From contig CAMZMU010000055.1 in NCBI GenBank assembly GCA_947311845.1, forward strand, positions 25,445,369 to 25,509,368: a stretch of 64,000 nt of DNA, read 5' to 3'. The position numbers were made by a program, and so were the translations under genes. The DNA is from Poa pratensis (lineage: Eukaryota > Streptophyta > Magnoliopsida > Poales > Poaceae). Positions 1-11,407 of this stretch are shown one piece after another. How positions within the stretch are numbered: the first letter of the stretch is position 1; each line of letters starts with the position of its first letter. The notes beneath the pieces were generated by a model, which worked only from the letters and a program-made list of their open reading frames with translations, was not told where the DNA came from and did not search any database.

Positions 1-672
1 CTCATCGTCGCCTCCACGCTCCAGAGCTCATCGTCGCCTCCACCCATGGGATTAAGTGGCCCATGGCGCATCATCGTCAGGTGAGTCAGGCCAACTTCAG
101 TGTTGAACTGTTGATTGTTGAAACAGAGTCAGTAGTGGTGTGCCTTCTGTTGTGGTCTGGCATCCGATTTTTGTGCTGATTGTTGAGCCGTAGTGTGATT
201 GTTTTATAGCCTTTTTTGATGCATTAATCTCTTCAAAATTCTGTGCAATGAAACCTGAACCTGAACCTATGTCCATACTGCCATAGTCTACGTATGCCAT
301 GTTTCTCCTATGTCTGCAATGAAACCTGAACCTGAATTTTCTTGGTTGTACACTAAAATCTGAACCTGAATTGGAGTAAGTAAACTAGAGTACACATCAA
401 GTTCTATTTGAACACTGCTACTGATTGTAAACTTGCTGTAGCAGTATACAGAAAATACTAGTGTCACTGCAGCGATTCATCAACTGGCAGTAATTAAGAG
501 GCACAACTACTTCACCACCTAAATGATCCAATAAATGATGCAGCAAAAATAATCACTTTGTAGTCCAGGTCTAATGCATATTGTCCCTGAAATATGGTGC
601 TATCCAATAGCTTCACCACCTCTCCTTGGAGTATCTACAACTATCATCATGTTCTTCTGTCATCTTGTGCTT

Positions 673-2782
673 CTATCCTTCTGCTCTTATTATGCTGCTT
701 GGAGAGTGCCGGTGCCCGGAATGTGCTGCTACTCTTATTATGCTTGTTGGTACTGCTGCTGCATGGAGGTTGTTGTTGCTGCTGCTACTGCCTGAAGTGA
801 GCTGGTGCTTGGAGCTTGTTGGTACTGCTTGGAGGTTGTTGTTGCTGCTGTCTAGAGGTTGTTGTTGCTGCTTGGATGATTCTCTTTTCCTGCTGCTTGA
901 AGGCGGATAATTCTCTTTTCCTGCTGCCTGGAGCTTCTTGTTTCTACTGCTGCTTGAGGGGAGCTGGTGCTTGGAGCTTGTTGGTACTGCTGCTGCCTGG
1001 ATGATGTTGTTGCTACTGCTGCCTGGAGGTTGTTGTTTCTGCTGCTTCAAGGTTGCTCGTTTCTGCTGCTTCAAGGCTGCTGCTGCTCTTTTCCTGCTAC
1101 TAATTTTCTGCTGCTGAATCACTTTTTCTGCTGCTAAGGTTGCTTCGGCCTCTTCTAGAAAGGCTAGGGTCTCTTCAACTAGCTCACGGTCGATAGGTAG
1201 AGCGATAGGAAGCCGTCCTTCTGCCTGCCGGCGCTCCTTGTTCATGTGAGGGATCGAGTAGTTTATCGCTCCTTTATTTCTCATAACCTCTCGGATGCAT
1301 GACTGCAACGTCACAAAGCTTCTAGCTAGCTTATCAACTGGGTAGTTTCGATATTCCTCCTCCACACCTTCTATCAGTTCCCTGATGCTTTGAGGTGCTC
1401 TGCAATCGGTGTGGGACTGGAGAGACCTGAATACGCAGAGATCAAGAATGTTCATGTCGGGGCTGTTTGGAGGTTGCTGAATCAACTTGATATCCAAATC
1501 AGTCTGTTCTACAACTTGTCGGAAAACCGGGTCATCGGGAAGAATATGTGGCGTAGCATTATCTTGTTGGATATAGATTGTCCGTCCTTCATCTTCGTCC
1601 GGCCAGCGCTCTTGGATCGCAGGAATAAGTTTCTCGCACATATAGTACCTCATTACATCTCGTGTGACTTTCAATGATTTGAGCTCGAGCGTCCCTTTAT
1701 CTCTATTTTCACTCGTTCTTTGAGCAGGAGACTCTGTGACAAAAGCCCAAATGCCGAGCTTTCCATCAAACGTGACCGCACCACCTTCGCCATATCTTGG
1801 TTTAGCCACAGCAGCGAGAAACATCACCTTGGCGATGCTACCCTTATGATGCAAGGTGCGCAAGGGGTCGGGTTCTTCAGGAAGCAAATAGTAGTTGTTC
1901 ACCTCCCCAGTCATGTTGAACCACTTTTCATCCATGTAGGCTATGTTGTCTAATTCCCGTGTCGCAAGCCAATCCTCTTCGCACATAGACAAGCACCATC
2001 TCAATCTCTTTATGATGTTGGATAGGTTTAAGTGGGGCCTCACCTTATTGCTGTGACGCCTCAACTGACCCCACTCAAACCTTGAGTGTAAGGTCGTGCA
2101 GCTGACACCCAATGCCTTTGACAGACCTCGTAATGTTCTCCTTCTGTTCAATGGGATTGTCACCACCCTCGACAGATCCAAATATTTCCGCTTGCGGCCA
2201 ACTCTACCTTTTTTTTTATTTGAGACATCAACCTTTTCCCCTTGTTCAATCTGTTTAACAGCTCTTTCCCATATTCTCTCAACAGTTCTTACGGTTGTAT
2301 CGAGTAGGCTAGCAATGACCTCCTTGTCTTTTTTCATAACTTGTCCATTTTTGGTCTTGATCACCGAGTGCAAAATAAATACCATATCTCTCCTCATTTG
2401 TGAGTTCTCTGCTTCTCATGAATTGGCTTCTCTATAGCACTTGCTTCATCATGAATTGCTTCCTCTACAACACTTGCTTCTTCATGAATTGCTTCCTCTA
2501 CAACACTTGCTTCCTCATGAATTGCTTCCTCTACAACACTTGCTTCCTCATGAATTGCTTCCTCTACAACACTTGCTTCATCATGAATTGCTTCCTCTAC
2601 AACACTTGCTTCTTCATGAATTGCTTCCTCTACAACACTTGCTTCCTCATGAATTGCTTCCTCTACAACACTTGCTGCAGCAACTTCTTGAGGAGGCTCA
2701 TTTAAATCGAGAGGAGCAACAACTTCTTGAGTAGCTTCAGCTTGTCGAGGGAACTCCGCCTTGTGTAGATCAATACACATTC
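673..2782 (-). pseudogene. Mariner-like transposase (DD39D), split by a frame break
   Basis: This is the cut-and-paste transposase of a plant mariner-like element. The 5' part (ATG at 2780, just after a splice acceptor CAG at 2785-2783) carries the LDLNEPP motif usual near the N-terminus of plant mariner transposases and an acidic region of 11-residue repeats; it stops at 2394. The 3' part opens at 2397, overlapping that stop as ATGA, and runs 574 codons. It has a helix-turn-helix region (VRTVERIWERA), then catalytic YMDEKWF, YIQQDNATPH and PPNSPDMNILD, with 39 residues between the second and third Asp, the plant signature. After the catalytic core there is an unusual tail of about 130 residues rich in Gln, Ser and Asn, written in CTG/TTG-like triplets on the plus strand (about 700-1130). 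One single-base indel would explain the two frames, so the copy is probably inactive. Confidence 0.85.
2411..2671 (-). repeat. 33-bp coding minisatellite, seven full units plus one degenerate
   Basis: Seven near-identical 33-bp units start at 2441, 2474, 2507, 2540, 2573, 2606 and 2639. An eighth, degenerate copy lies at about 2411-2440. On the minus strand they encode SVVEEAIHEEA or SVVEEAIHDEA repeats in the acidic N-terminal part of the mariner transposase. The unit length is a multiple of three, so copy-number change would keep the frame. Confidence 0.9.
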
Positions 2783-5035
2783 CTGTAAAATAGCAATATT
2801 GAGAGCATGATATTGTTTCTTTCGATAATAAATGAGAAAAAATACCAGCTGAGTCTTGTGTAGCTTACCGTGTACCAAAGGTTGAGAAAAAATGTCCGTT
2901 TGGTGCATCGTGTTATATTTCCACATATGCAGTTTTTTGTAGGGTACTATCTTCCTCTTGGAAACCAATTTACATAGGCTTTCTCCATCAATTTGTTTTT
3001 TCAGGTACACATTGGAGAGCACTAGCTCATTATCAATTTTCAGCATTTTCTTTCTCATTGGAGATTCAATCTACGAGGCAGCAGCAACCTGTACCTTTGT
3101 TTCTGCTAATAAAAAAGAACATTCTGGTCAATATATATGCCTTTGGGTTATGTTTCTGCTAATAAAAAAGAACATTCTGGTCAATATATATTTTATTCAG
3201 CTAGTGTCAGTCGAAATTCAGAAAATATTGATGTGGGAACACATTCTCCCTTGCTGATTATTTTGTTGGTTTCTTGTTGTAGGTCCTCGTTGAAAAAATT
3301 CAGAAGATTCTAATATTGTTTTTGGGTCACCCATGAGGTTATTGATGGACTGGTCTGATAGAGAACATGAAATATATTTCTCTGAGTGGAGTTGAATTTA
3401 GGATCCAGAACTTGGTGATATTTACCCAATCATCAGCAGGAATGTCAACATCCACCCTGTAAGTTCCCTTTATTCCATCCTTCTGAAGTTTGGAATTCTC
3501 TACAGGCTGCCACCTTTATATCATTAGCTATCAGGATGTGAGCTTAACAATTTTATCATATGAACTAAGTATTGGAAACAAAAGTCCTGCTTGTGTGTCT
3601 AGAAGCACAAGTGCATGGAAATGTAACGTCACAACTTGTCATTGGTTTAAGTTTAACAAGTACTCCAATTCTGCATCAATTCTAAGTTATGGATACAAAC
3701 AACATCAATTCTGCATTATAGAAGTTTATGCATCAAGAAACTGTTGATACATGTAACATATGGCTAATCTGATGACACTGTAGCAGAAATGAAATAACAA
3801 GAAAGCAATAGCACAAGATGTCAATGTTCAGTACTCAACAGACAACGCTACACAATCATTCCTAAATACTGGAAAAAAGTGAAAACTCATCTCTAATCAT
3901 CTACTCCACTCAGAGAAACTGAATGTGATACACCATAGTACAGAGTAGGTAATGTTCAGCCACCCTGCTTAGAAAGAACATGTACTCTAACTATCTGGAT
4001 CCTAAATTCAAATTATAACAAAGCATTCGAAGTCTGTTTCTCTGAAGGATGTTATGGAGAATCAGAAACTGAATGTGATACTCAAGTGTTAGCTTGATTA
4101 TTTCTCTGAGTGTGATACTCAAGTGTTAGCTTGATTATAAGTCTTCTAATGTGATACTGAATGTGATAACAAAGCATTCGTAGCAACTGTTTCAGGTTTC
4201 AAAAAACTTGACACATTATTTCAAATGCAGGTTCAGACTTGCAAACCTGTGATCAAATGCAGGTTCAGACTTGCAACTTCAGCAAGGAAATCGAATCCAG
4301 AGGAGTAGCAGCAGCAGCACGAGCTCCACAGGCTGCAGGGGACAATCAGGTCGGGAGTGACGTGGGGGACACTTGGGTGGTGGCGCCGCCGTTTTTTGGT
4401 CACCGGAGGAGCTCTGGTGATGAGCTTCAGCGGCGGCAAGCGGAGGTCCACGACGGTCGGGCCAACCAGCAAGGAAAAGAGTGGGGGACAGGGTTCCGGA
4501 GGACCAGAAGATCACCCTGAAGCTGTTGAGAGGCTCGGGGATGCCTGAGGAGGCGCGACGGCGCCGAGATCGAGGTGGGAAGCGGCGGCCGGAGTTGGAG
4601 GAGACGGCGTCAATTCACTTCATCCGTGGCTTCCCGACAAGCGTGGCTCCAGGCGGTCGTAGCTCTCGGCGCGGCGGAGCTTTTGGTATGCTCGGACTGG
4701 CTCGGGGAGGACCAAGGTGGCCCGTCCCCGTCGAGCTCGTAGGGGCAACGGCGACCGTGGTGGGAGGAGATGGCCTCGATCCCATCGATCCAAGGCCGGC
4801 GGCGGAGAAACTTGAGGAGAATTCCGGCAGGGGATAAGGAGAAGGATCAGGCCGGTGGCAGGAGCTCCACCGACCTGGAGCCTCGCCGGCGGCCGATTCC
4901 CGTGTTCGCGAGCAGCTCAGGCCTGTCCCGTGTTCTATTTTAAACAATTTAAAGATACACAGGGGGTTTCTTGCAAATGTTACATAGTTCAAAAATTAAA
5001 TCCCTCGCGACGAGTAAATCGGAACGGAGGGAGTA

Positions 5036-7040
5036 CTTCCGTAGCAAACATAGGGAAACCAAGTCCAACCAAAAAACACAAGGATGAACATAAAAACTGA
5101 TAGTTTACGCTAAATGTTTTGTACCGGCCATGATCTAATCATTGTGCTTATCCTTCATTTTCTGCATTGGCACTCATGACATTGATGATTTGTTTTTTTA
5201 ATACCGTAACGTTTCTTTCCTTCCAAATTTCTCAAGAGATAAGACTGAATGACCAACTTAAACCTTTTGTCGACACCGTAAATTGCAACACCGATTGCCG
5301 GCACTACCCTAAATTCGACCACGAGGCAACGGCCAATCAAGTTCGCCTAAAATAGAATGTTGGATCTTAACACCGATTGCCGGCACTACCCTAAAAGAAG
5401 GTGTCTACCCGTCTATAGCTGATATTTGCATGTAAAGTTGACATGGACTTTTATAAGACTGTATATCATGTTGGATCTTAACTTAGCAGGAGCTATACCC
5501 CGCAAACAAGACAAGAGATACACGATATTGTGAAAATACACTCTCTCCTCTCTCACCCTAAAACATTGACCCTCTTCGACCAGCTACCGTTTGTAACCAT
5601 GTAGGGAACACTTCCGTAAAATTGGCTTTTACATTGTTTTGACAAAATGGTAATATATTAGTATAAATATGATACCACTTATATACCAACTATTCTCAGG
5701 TTTTTGCAACAACAAAGTAGTAATATACTAGACAACATATTGAGAATACATACAACCAAATTACTATAAAAAAGAAGGAGAGAGACATATCTTAAATTAG
5801 AGTAGGCTCCGGGATTTTCAGTATATCTTGCAATATTAGTTATAAGCCGTGACCATGTTTGAAATGCCACCTATGTACTTTTTCTATGCTAAAATATAGT
5901 CCATATTTTATTTTTTTTGACTATCAATACCTTATATGTTATTTATAGTAGCAAATAGTACATGGTAGAGATACATAAGCTGACTACATCGATTACAAAA
6001 TAAAGACTAAAAGCGACGAGCAAATCTTCAAGACATTCAAGCCCTTTCTTCTTCCATGACACAATCTTGTACTTTTCCGAAGGCAGCCGTAGAACAATAA
6101 CAAAGATACCAAACCACAGACCTGTGAATACCTCGTTTCTCCCATAATTTAATTTTGAGCCGGAATGCCAAGCCTTTATGCACGCACACAGTCATTAAAT
6201 TAATCAACCAACATCAGCAAGAGTACCAACACTGATATTTCAGCGAAAAACAACCGAACAACTTGGTCGACGTTGTTGGGAGCCGAGAGAACGAATCACC
6301 ATTGTCGAGAACGTAGTAGCCAGAACAGATATTGCAAGGACAATCCTCCTCGCGGCAACCATGTGAAAAAAAATCCAAAATCGATCTGGCAAAGCAAGAT
6401 CTGAATATCCATATCTAGACAAATGTAATCTTTCAACACCACCATTGACGCCGGGAAGGAGATCTCGTCGTCGAACGTAGGGTCAAAGATTACTCATTGT
6501 AGACAAAACCATCTCCATTGAAAAAGACGCTACCACAACTCTAATCCAATCTACTGAGAAACACTAATTTTATTGAAAACTCCACTCATAGATCGGGTTC
6601 CCCACCCCTCCCGACGCCGGCGAGGCCGACCGGAGGAGGGGGAACCGAAGACGGAGGTGGTGGCGGCGGCTAGGTCTCCCGAGCTCTCGTACGAACGAAA
6701 GAAGTTGAAACGAACAGAAATATAGTCCATATTAGTATTACTCAAAGTTAAACTTTGCTATGTTTGAACAAATATATAGAAAAAATATCTATGAATTCAG
6801 ATCGGTGAGGTGAATGTGGATTAACTCTAACCCAAGCTTTCTTGCCAATAATATTTTTGTGAATCTAATTATGTCATATCAATAAAGCTATCTGAATTTG
6901 GAAATAAAATACGTATACTCCTTGTAAAGGGAAAACTAGCGTGCCGACCAGGGCAAAGGCGCGTGTGCGCGGCTGATCCAGTCAATGTGATGGTCAATTT
7001 GAGTCTATCCATTTAAACGCCGTTAAAAGAGTCTCGTAAC
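5036..7040. other. Intergenic; no gene seen, retroposon-like remnant on minus strand
   Basis: There is no open frame that looks coding. A stretch at about 6230-6700 is GC-rich on the minus strand and resembles the 5' leader of grass non-LTR retroposons, but no terminal structure was found. A 27-bp segment (AACACCGATTGCCGGCACTA and following) is directly repeated at about 5287 and 5370. Confidence 0.4.
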
Positions 7041-7050
7041 CGCAGCTCTG

Positions 7051-7058
7051 CATAAAAG
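7051..7058 (+). promoter_or_regulatory. TATA-like box of the F-box gene
   Basis: CATAAAAG lies about 30 bp upstream of a pyrimidine-rich likely transcription start (about 7083-7095). The start is followed by a long 5' UTR leading to the F-box gene at 7761. Confidence 0.45.
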
Positions 7059-7399
7059 AAGCGCCGAGTGGCCAGCGAGCGGCACACTTCTCCTTGCACT
7101 AAACAAACCTTCCCCAAGTGAGAAATTCCCCAAGCATCCCGAGTTCCTGACCGTGAACCCTTCTCCTTCCCCTCGGCCCACGAATTCCTACCCCATCTCT
7201 CCCAAATCGAAGCTCAAGGCTGCTCGGGTGGGGTGCTTTAGCTGTTACATTCGCCCTCGAGGCTCGAGTTCGTGAAGAACGGGTCTCGCCGGAGTTGGGA
7301 TCCGTCGGAAGGTCGGATTTGAGAACGGGCCAGTGTCATCTCGGCGACCATTTTACTGGCCGCAAAGTCGTCTGTTACTGTGCTAGTGGTAACCTTCAG

Positions 7400-7659
7400 G
7401 TGTAGCTTTCTTGCGTTTGCTCGATTCATGTCCTGCAGTGCACTCTTCTAAGTCTTTGCTCAATAGTACCTGTTATTTTTTTGTTCGTCTCGCCTCTTGG
7501 TTTAAAGAGATTCAGCTGAGTGTTTGATGTGTATTACTTTGCTCAGATTAGGTCGTTTACTCATCAAGTTTGTGTGATGGATGCTAGTTTGTTCAGTCCC
7601 AGCTCCTGCCCTGTCAAACTTTTGGTTCTAACTTTGCTGTTGCTGTTGCTCTGTTTCAG
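7400..7659 (+). other. Predicted 5' UTR intron of the F-box gene
   Basis: The donor is CAG/GTGTAG at 7399/7400. The acceptor is a pyrimidine-rich CTCTGTTTCAG ending at 7659. Several stray ATGs between the likely transcription start and the CDS, including those at 7527 and 7578, fall inside this interval and would be removed. The length (260 bp) is ordinary for a leader intron. Confidence 0.5.
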
Positions 7660-7760
7660 AAAAATCGACGGGCTGTTTCGCCGGCTGCAACCATTCCAAG
7701 AACCGAAGCGCGTTTTCTACTGCAAAATTTTGGTAGTTCATAGCCATCTCGAGTCGAAGA

Positions 7761-8825
7761 ATGCATCCCAAGGCTCGAATCCACGCAGACCCGGCTATGG
7801 AGCTGGACCGAATCGACTGCTTGCCGGATTCACTTGTCCTGCTCATCCTGAACAAGCTGGAGGACGTGCGCGCCCTCGGCCGCTGCTCCGCCGTGTCGAA
7901 GCGGCTCAACGGACTGGTTCCACTCGTCCATGATGTCTACGTCAAGATCGACCGTGTCGTGGCCGTGGACGGTGACGCCGACGATGCTCTCAACCTGGCT
8001 TCTTCCAAGCCCCGGCACATCTTCTCGCATTTCCTGAAGCTGATGCTGTTCACAATCGTCAAGCCGTTTCACCATATGCGCAACCCGAGCGGGGCGGGCA
8101 GGCCGCTGTTCCCACATCTCGCCCAGCATTCACCTGTGCAGGTGCTCAGGAGCTTCTCCCATGTTTGGAATCTTCGGGTGGAGCTCCCCTCTGGGGATGT
8201 CGGGACTGAGGACGGGGTGCTGCTCAAGTGGAGGGCCAAGTATGGGAGCACACTTCAGAGCTGTGTGATTCTTGGTGGTACCCTGGTTGATCGCAAGCCT
8301 GCTGGCCCTGGGCATGAGCCATCAACGGATGACAGTGGAAGCATGCCTGAATCTTTCTATACCAATGGCGGGCTGAAATTGCGTGTCGTATGGACTATCA
8401 GCTCTCTGATTGCTGCGTCGACGAGGCATTATCTTCTCCGGTCAATCATCAATGACCATCCGACGTTGAGAAGCTTGGTTTTGGCAGACGCCGATGGGCA
8501 AGGGACACTGTCCATGGGGATGGAGCAGCTCAAGGAGTTCAGGGAACACCAGTTGTCAGCCTCAGCGTGTTCCAACAGGACGCAGGTCCCGGCCTGCATC
8601 ATGAAGCTCAAGTATGCGCCGTTCCTCGAGTTGCCTGATGGCTTGGCATTGCAAGGTGCAACCTTGGTTGTTATCAAGCCCTCTGCCGATGGAATTAGTG
8701 GTTGTCACACTAGCCGGAAGGAAACTGAAGCTTTTGTTTCAGGCGCATTCGATGGACCGTTCAGATTTGCAGCCATGGCACTGATGAAGAGACGCACCTA
8801 TCTTTTGGAGATGAATGGATTCTAG
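7761..8825 (+). CDS. F-box protein, AUF1/AUF2 (At1g78100/At1g22220)-like
   Basis: This is a single-exon gene for a 354-residue protein. An F-box at about residues 13-55 (IDCLPDSLVLLILNKLEDVR, then RCSAVSKRLNGLV) would bind SKP1 and recruit a target to an SCF ubiquitin ligase. The rest has no LRR or kelch repeats and matches the plant family that includes Arabidopsis AUF1, AUF2, At5g46170 and At4g18380, in which the C-terminal part is conserved to the end (RTYLLEMNGF here). The ATG at 7761 is the first in the spliced leader. A second in-frame ATG at 7797 (MELDRIDCLPD) starts right at the domain and could be the true start. The gene is intact, GC-rich as cereal single-exon genes often are, and preceded by a TATA-like box and a leader intron. 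Family assignment is from recognition of the motif pattern; the substrate is unknown. Confidence 0.85.
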   Translation: MHPKARIHADPAMELDRIDCLPDSLVLLILNKLEDVRALGRCSAVSKRLNGLVPLVHDVYVKIDRVVAVDGDADDALNLASSKPRHIFSHFLKLMLFTIVKPFHHMRNPSGAGRPLFPHLAQHSPVQVLRSFSHVWNLRVELPSGDVGTEDGVLLKWRAKYGSTLQSCVILGGTLVDRKPAGPGHEPSTDDSGSMPESFYTNGGLKLRVVWTISSLIAASTRHYLLRSIINDHPTLRSLVLADADGQGTLSMGMEQLKEFREHQLSASACSNRTQVPACIMKLKYAPFLELPDGLALQGATLVVIKPSADGISGCHTSRKETEAFVSGAFDGPFRFAAMALMKRRTYLLEMNGF

Positions 8826-9690
8826 ATTCAGTAACTCGTTTGTACATACCTTGTTTTGCATTGCTTTTTACGAGTAACTGTTTTCTCAGGCAAATTCAGC
8901 TTTTAAATTGTGGGGTAGGATATAAGCTATTGCATCACTAGTTTTTTTTCTTCAAAAATGAGGATAACCCTCATGCCTGCATCGATTGATTCACGTAGCC
9001 GTATTTATTCATTATATATTCACAATCCAGCAGGTGAACAAAATTGATCCTTTTTTTTTTCTGAGGTCACATGCCTTGCGACACTAACTTCACCCGGCAA
9101 CTAACGTATGGTAAGAAACTGAAACAAACGAAACACACAATTCAGAGAGGCGTTTTGACTCCCGGGTGCATATGCACACTTATTCAAAATCATTTCGATA
9201 AGTAAAAAAATGCAAAGAAAAAAATGTTCACACATAAATTTTATGTGTTCACAAAGTTGTTTCATGAGAAACCGACATTTTTTTCTGACATTTTTTCCCA
9301 AAGGCCAAACCCAAATCCAAGTGCTGAGACTGAGATATTCAAGTATTGTGCAAGACTAAATATTTCAGTTATGCTATTGTTTGGTCTTTTTCCCTCCTGT
9401 TGCTGGATATCTGACGGGTATTTCCTATAGATATCTTCAGAGACGGGCTGATGGAAACATGGATATCGATGTGTGCTCTGCGAGGCCTAAACCAGCCAGA
9501 GATAGTAAAACGTGGGAGCCCTACCTATCGCCTGTTGCGAGCATGAACACCACCTCGCTCACGTGGGACTCTACATGGGCCTGGCCCAGCTTGTGATGCA
9601 CCCAGCGCACGGAGACGCCCAGCGACGAGCGCACCCTCGCAAGTTTTTTCTCTCGTTTTTTTACATTTTGCGTGTCCCTTTAACTATTTT
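8826..9690. other. F-box 3' flank and AT-rich spacer with MITE-like sequence
   Basis: The F-box 3' UTR begins here. Around 9150-9330 the sequence (CTCCCGGGTGCATATGCAC then A/T-rich) resembles the end of the fold-back element at about 20530, suggesting another decayed MITE. No gene is seen. Confidence 0.35.
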
Positions 9691-10440
9691 CTGGAAAAAA
9701 AAATATATTAAAAAATATGAACCATTTGAAAAATAAAAAATTGTAAATCTGAAACATTAAAAAATGAAAAAAATCTTAACTAAATTCAAAAATCGGAACC
9801 ATTTTAAATAAAATGGTTCAAATTTTAAAAATATTCATTTTTGAAGATTGAAAAATGTACAGTTTTGAGAGAGTGGTTCCAAGTCTGAAACATTTTCACT
9901 TTATAAAAATGGTTTAGATTTAGAAAAAAATTCACTTTTGAAAATGGTTACATTTTTGAAAATGTTTCATTTAAAAAAAAGATTTTGAAAATTGTTCATT
10001 ATTGAAAACAGTTCCAAATTTGAAAATGGTTCAGATTTTGAAAGTGTTCATTTTTTAAAATGGTTCCAAACTGAAAAATGGTTCCAATTTTGAAAATGGT
10101 TCAGATTTTAAAAATTGTTCATTTTTAAAATGGTTCCAAAATTTTCAAAATATGAACCATTTTTAGAAATAAAATATTTTCAAAATATGTTTTTTTAATA
10201 AACATTTTTCAAAAACTAAACCATTTTTAAAAAATATTTTCAAAATATGAACCATTTTCAAAATAAGTGAAAATAAGAAAACATAAAAAGAAAGAAAAAA
10301 GGAAAGAAGTGAAATGGAAAAGAAAAAATAAATAGAAAAATAAAACAGGAAAGAAATAGTAAGACAACGAAAAAAATAACAAAGGCAAAGAAAAAACTAG
10401 CAGAAGAAAAAGAAACGAAAAACGAAAAAAAAAGGAGTAA
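9690..10440. repeat. Low-complexity tract of diverged GAAAATGGTTC-type units, then purine-rich tract
   Basis: From about 9690 to 10260 a motif close to AAAATGGTTCAAATTTTGA recurs many times with irregular spacing of about 18-30 bp, first on one strand and later as its complement (AATATGAACCATTTTCAAAA). From 10262 to 10440 a GAAA/AAAG-rich purine tract follows. No coding content is seen. Confidence 0.7.
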
Positions 10441-10760
10441 ATGGGCCAGCCCATGCGGGGATACGCAACGGGCGAGTCCGAACAAGGACACGCAAAGGAC
10501 GATATATAGTGATTCCGGTAAAACATAAATGGGGCATCTTCAATAAAACAACACACACAAATCATTTATATCTCTTACTCATCATCGAAGTATAATATTC
10601 TTGTTCATCTAGCCAAGAGCCCAAGATACAATTATTGTGATGAACTGTACGGTTAATAAGAAACGACCACTTGGGCTGGGCTATATTTTCATTCAATAAT
10701 TTATGTGTGTAATGGTCAACTCTGCAGCTACTTGGCCCAAGATCCATGGAATATGCTTCC

Positions 10761-10767
10761 TATAAAT
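10761..10767 (+). promoter_or_regulatory. TATA box of the NIP aquaporin pseudogene
   Basis: TATAAAT lies about 190 bp upstream of the original start codon at 10951 (ATG GGG TCG). The spacing from TATA to the ATG is long but usual for a gene with a leader. Several short upstream ATGs occur in between. Confidence 0.45.
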
Positions 10768-10961
10768 GGTTGACCTCTTATTTATTGTTGATCATATCAA
10801 TCAAGCGTGTGTTGGGCTATTACCTGATTGCAAATGTATTGACCAAGAGTAACATGAAAGGATATATATTGCAAATTAAGGTGTTGACGAAGAGCAACAT
10901 GACAGGACATATGCTGCTATCTTCTCTCCAAAGGCAAACTAGTGCTTGTAATGGGGTCGAT

Positions 10962-11399
10962 GAGTTAATGGCACCAGCGGTCACACAACTCGTCCTCTAT
11001 GTGCACTTAAGTCACACTTCTCCAGAACGTGATTTTTTGGTCACACAACTGAACTTTTGGTGCACGCTGGTCACTGACCCCACATGTCAGTCCGTTTTCC
11101 GTTACGGGAGTGCTGACATGGACAAGTAATTTTGCAGAAAACCCCCTGTATTTTTAGATATTTCGCAAAATGGTCCTCCTGATTTTACAAAATGGTCCTT
11201 CTAATTTTGTACCATTTTGTAAAATTATATTACTCCAGGGGTTTTCTGAAAATTTACCGTCCAAAACGGACTGACAAGTGGGGTCAGTGACCTGCGTGCA
11301 CCAAAAGTTCAGTTGTGTGACTAAAAAATCACGTTCTGGAGAAGTGTGACTTAAGTGCACATAGAGAACGAGTTGTGTGACCGCTGGTGTCATTAACTC
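10962..11399. mobile_element. 438-bp fold-back MITE with 10-bp target duplication
   Basis: The ends are inverted repeats about 135 bp long: GAGTTAATGGCACCAGCGGT on the left, and its complement with one change near the end on the right. The centre is also partly self-complementary, so almost the whole element can fold on itself. Direct copies of TGGGGTCGAT flank it exactly at 10952-10961 and 11400-11409. Long inverted repeats with a 9-11 bp duplication fit the Mutator superfamily. It sits at the start codon of the aquaporin gene. Confidence 0.85.
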
Positions 11400-11407
11400 T
11401 GGGGTCG

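Larger units (their letters stand above)
1..5033 (-). mobile_element. Mariner-like (Tc1/mariner) DNA transposon, left end outside window
   Basis: The right end is a typical Triticeae Stowaway/mariner terminal repeat at about 5001-5033. Its outermost part, read inward, is CTCCCTCCGTTCCGAT, and a TA target duplication follows at 5034-5035. The matching other end is not found in bases 1-672, so it must lie left of the window and the element exceeds 5 kb. The transposase lies on the minus strand (673-2782), with its 5' side toward 5033. The stretch 2783-5000 contains a GC-rich block (4300-4920) that is probably 5' UTR or first exon, an intron, and two short direct duplications (about 3098/3150 and 4073/4111). 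Elements of this kind are the presumed source of activity for the Stowaway MITEs seen elsewhere in the window. Confidence 0.75.

Noticed and set aside
2400..2734. Plus-strand open frames of LLPLQHL-type or NCFLYNTC-type repeats
   Set aside because: They are antisense shadows of the 33-bp repeats in the minus-strand mariner transposase.
10227..10565. Phe/Leu-rich 112-codon minus-strand frame resembling a membrane protein
   Set aside because: It is the complement of a purine-rich low-complexity tract, so the hydrophobic look is a composition artefact.
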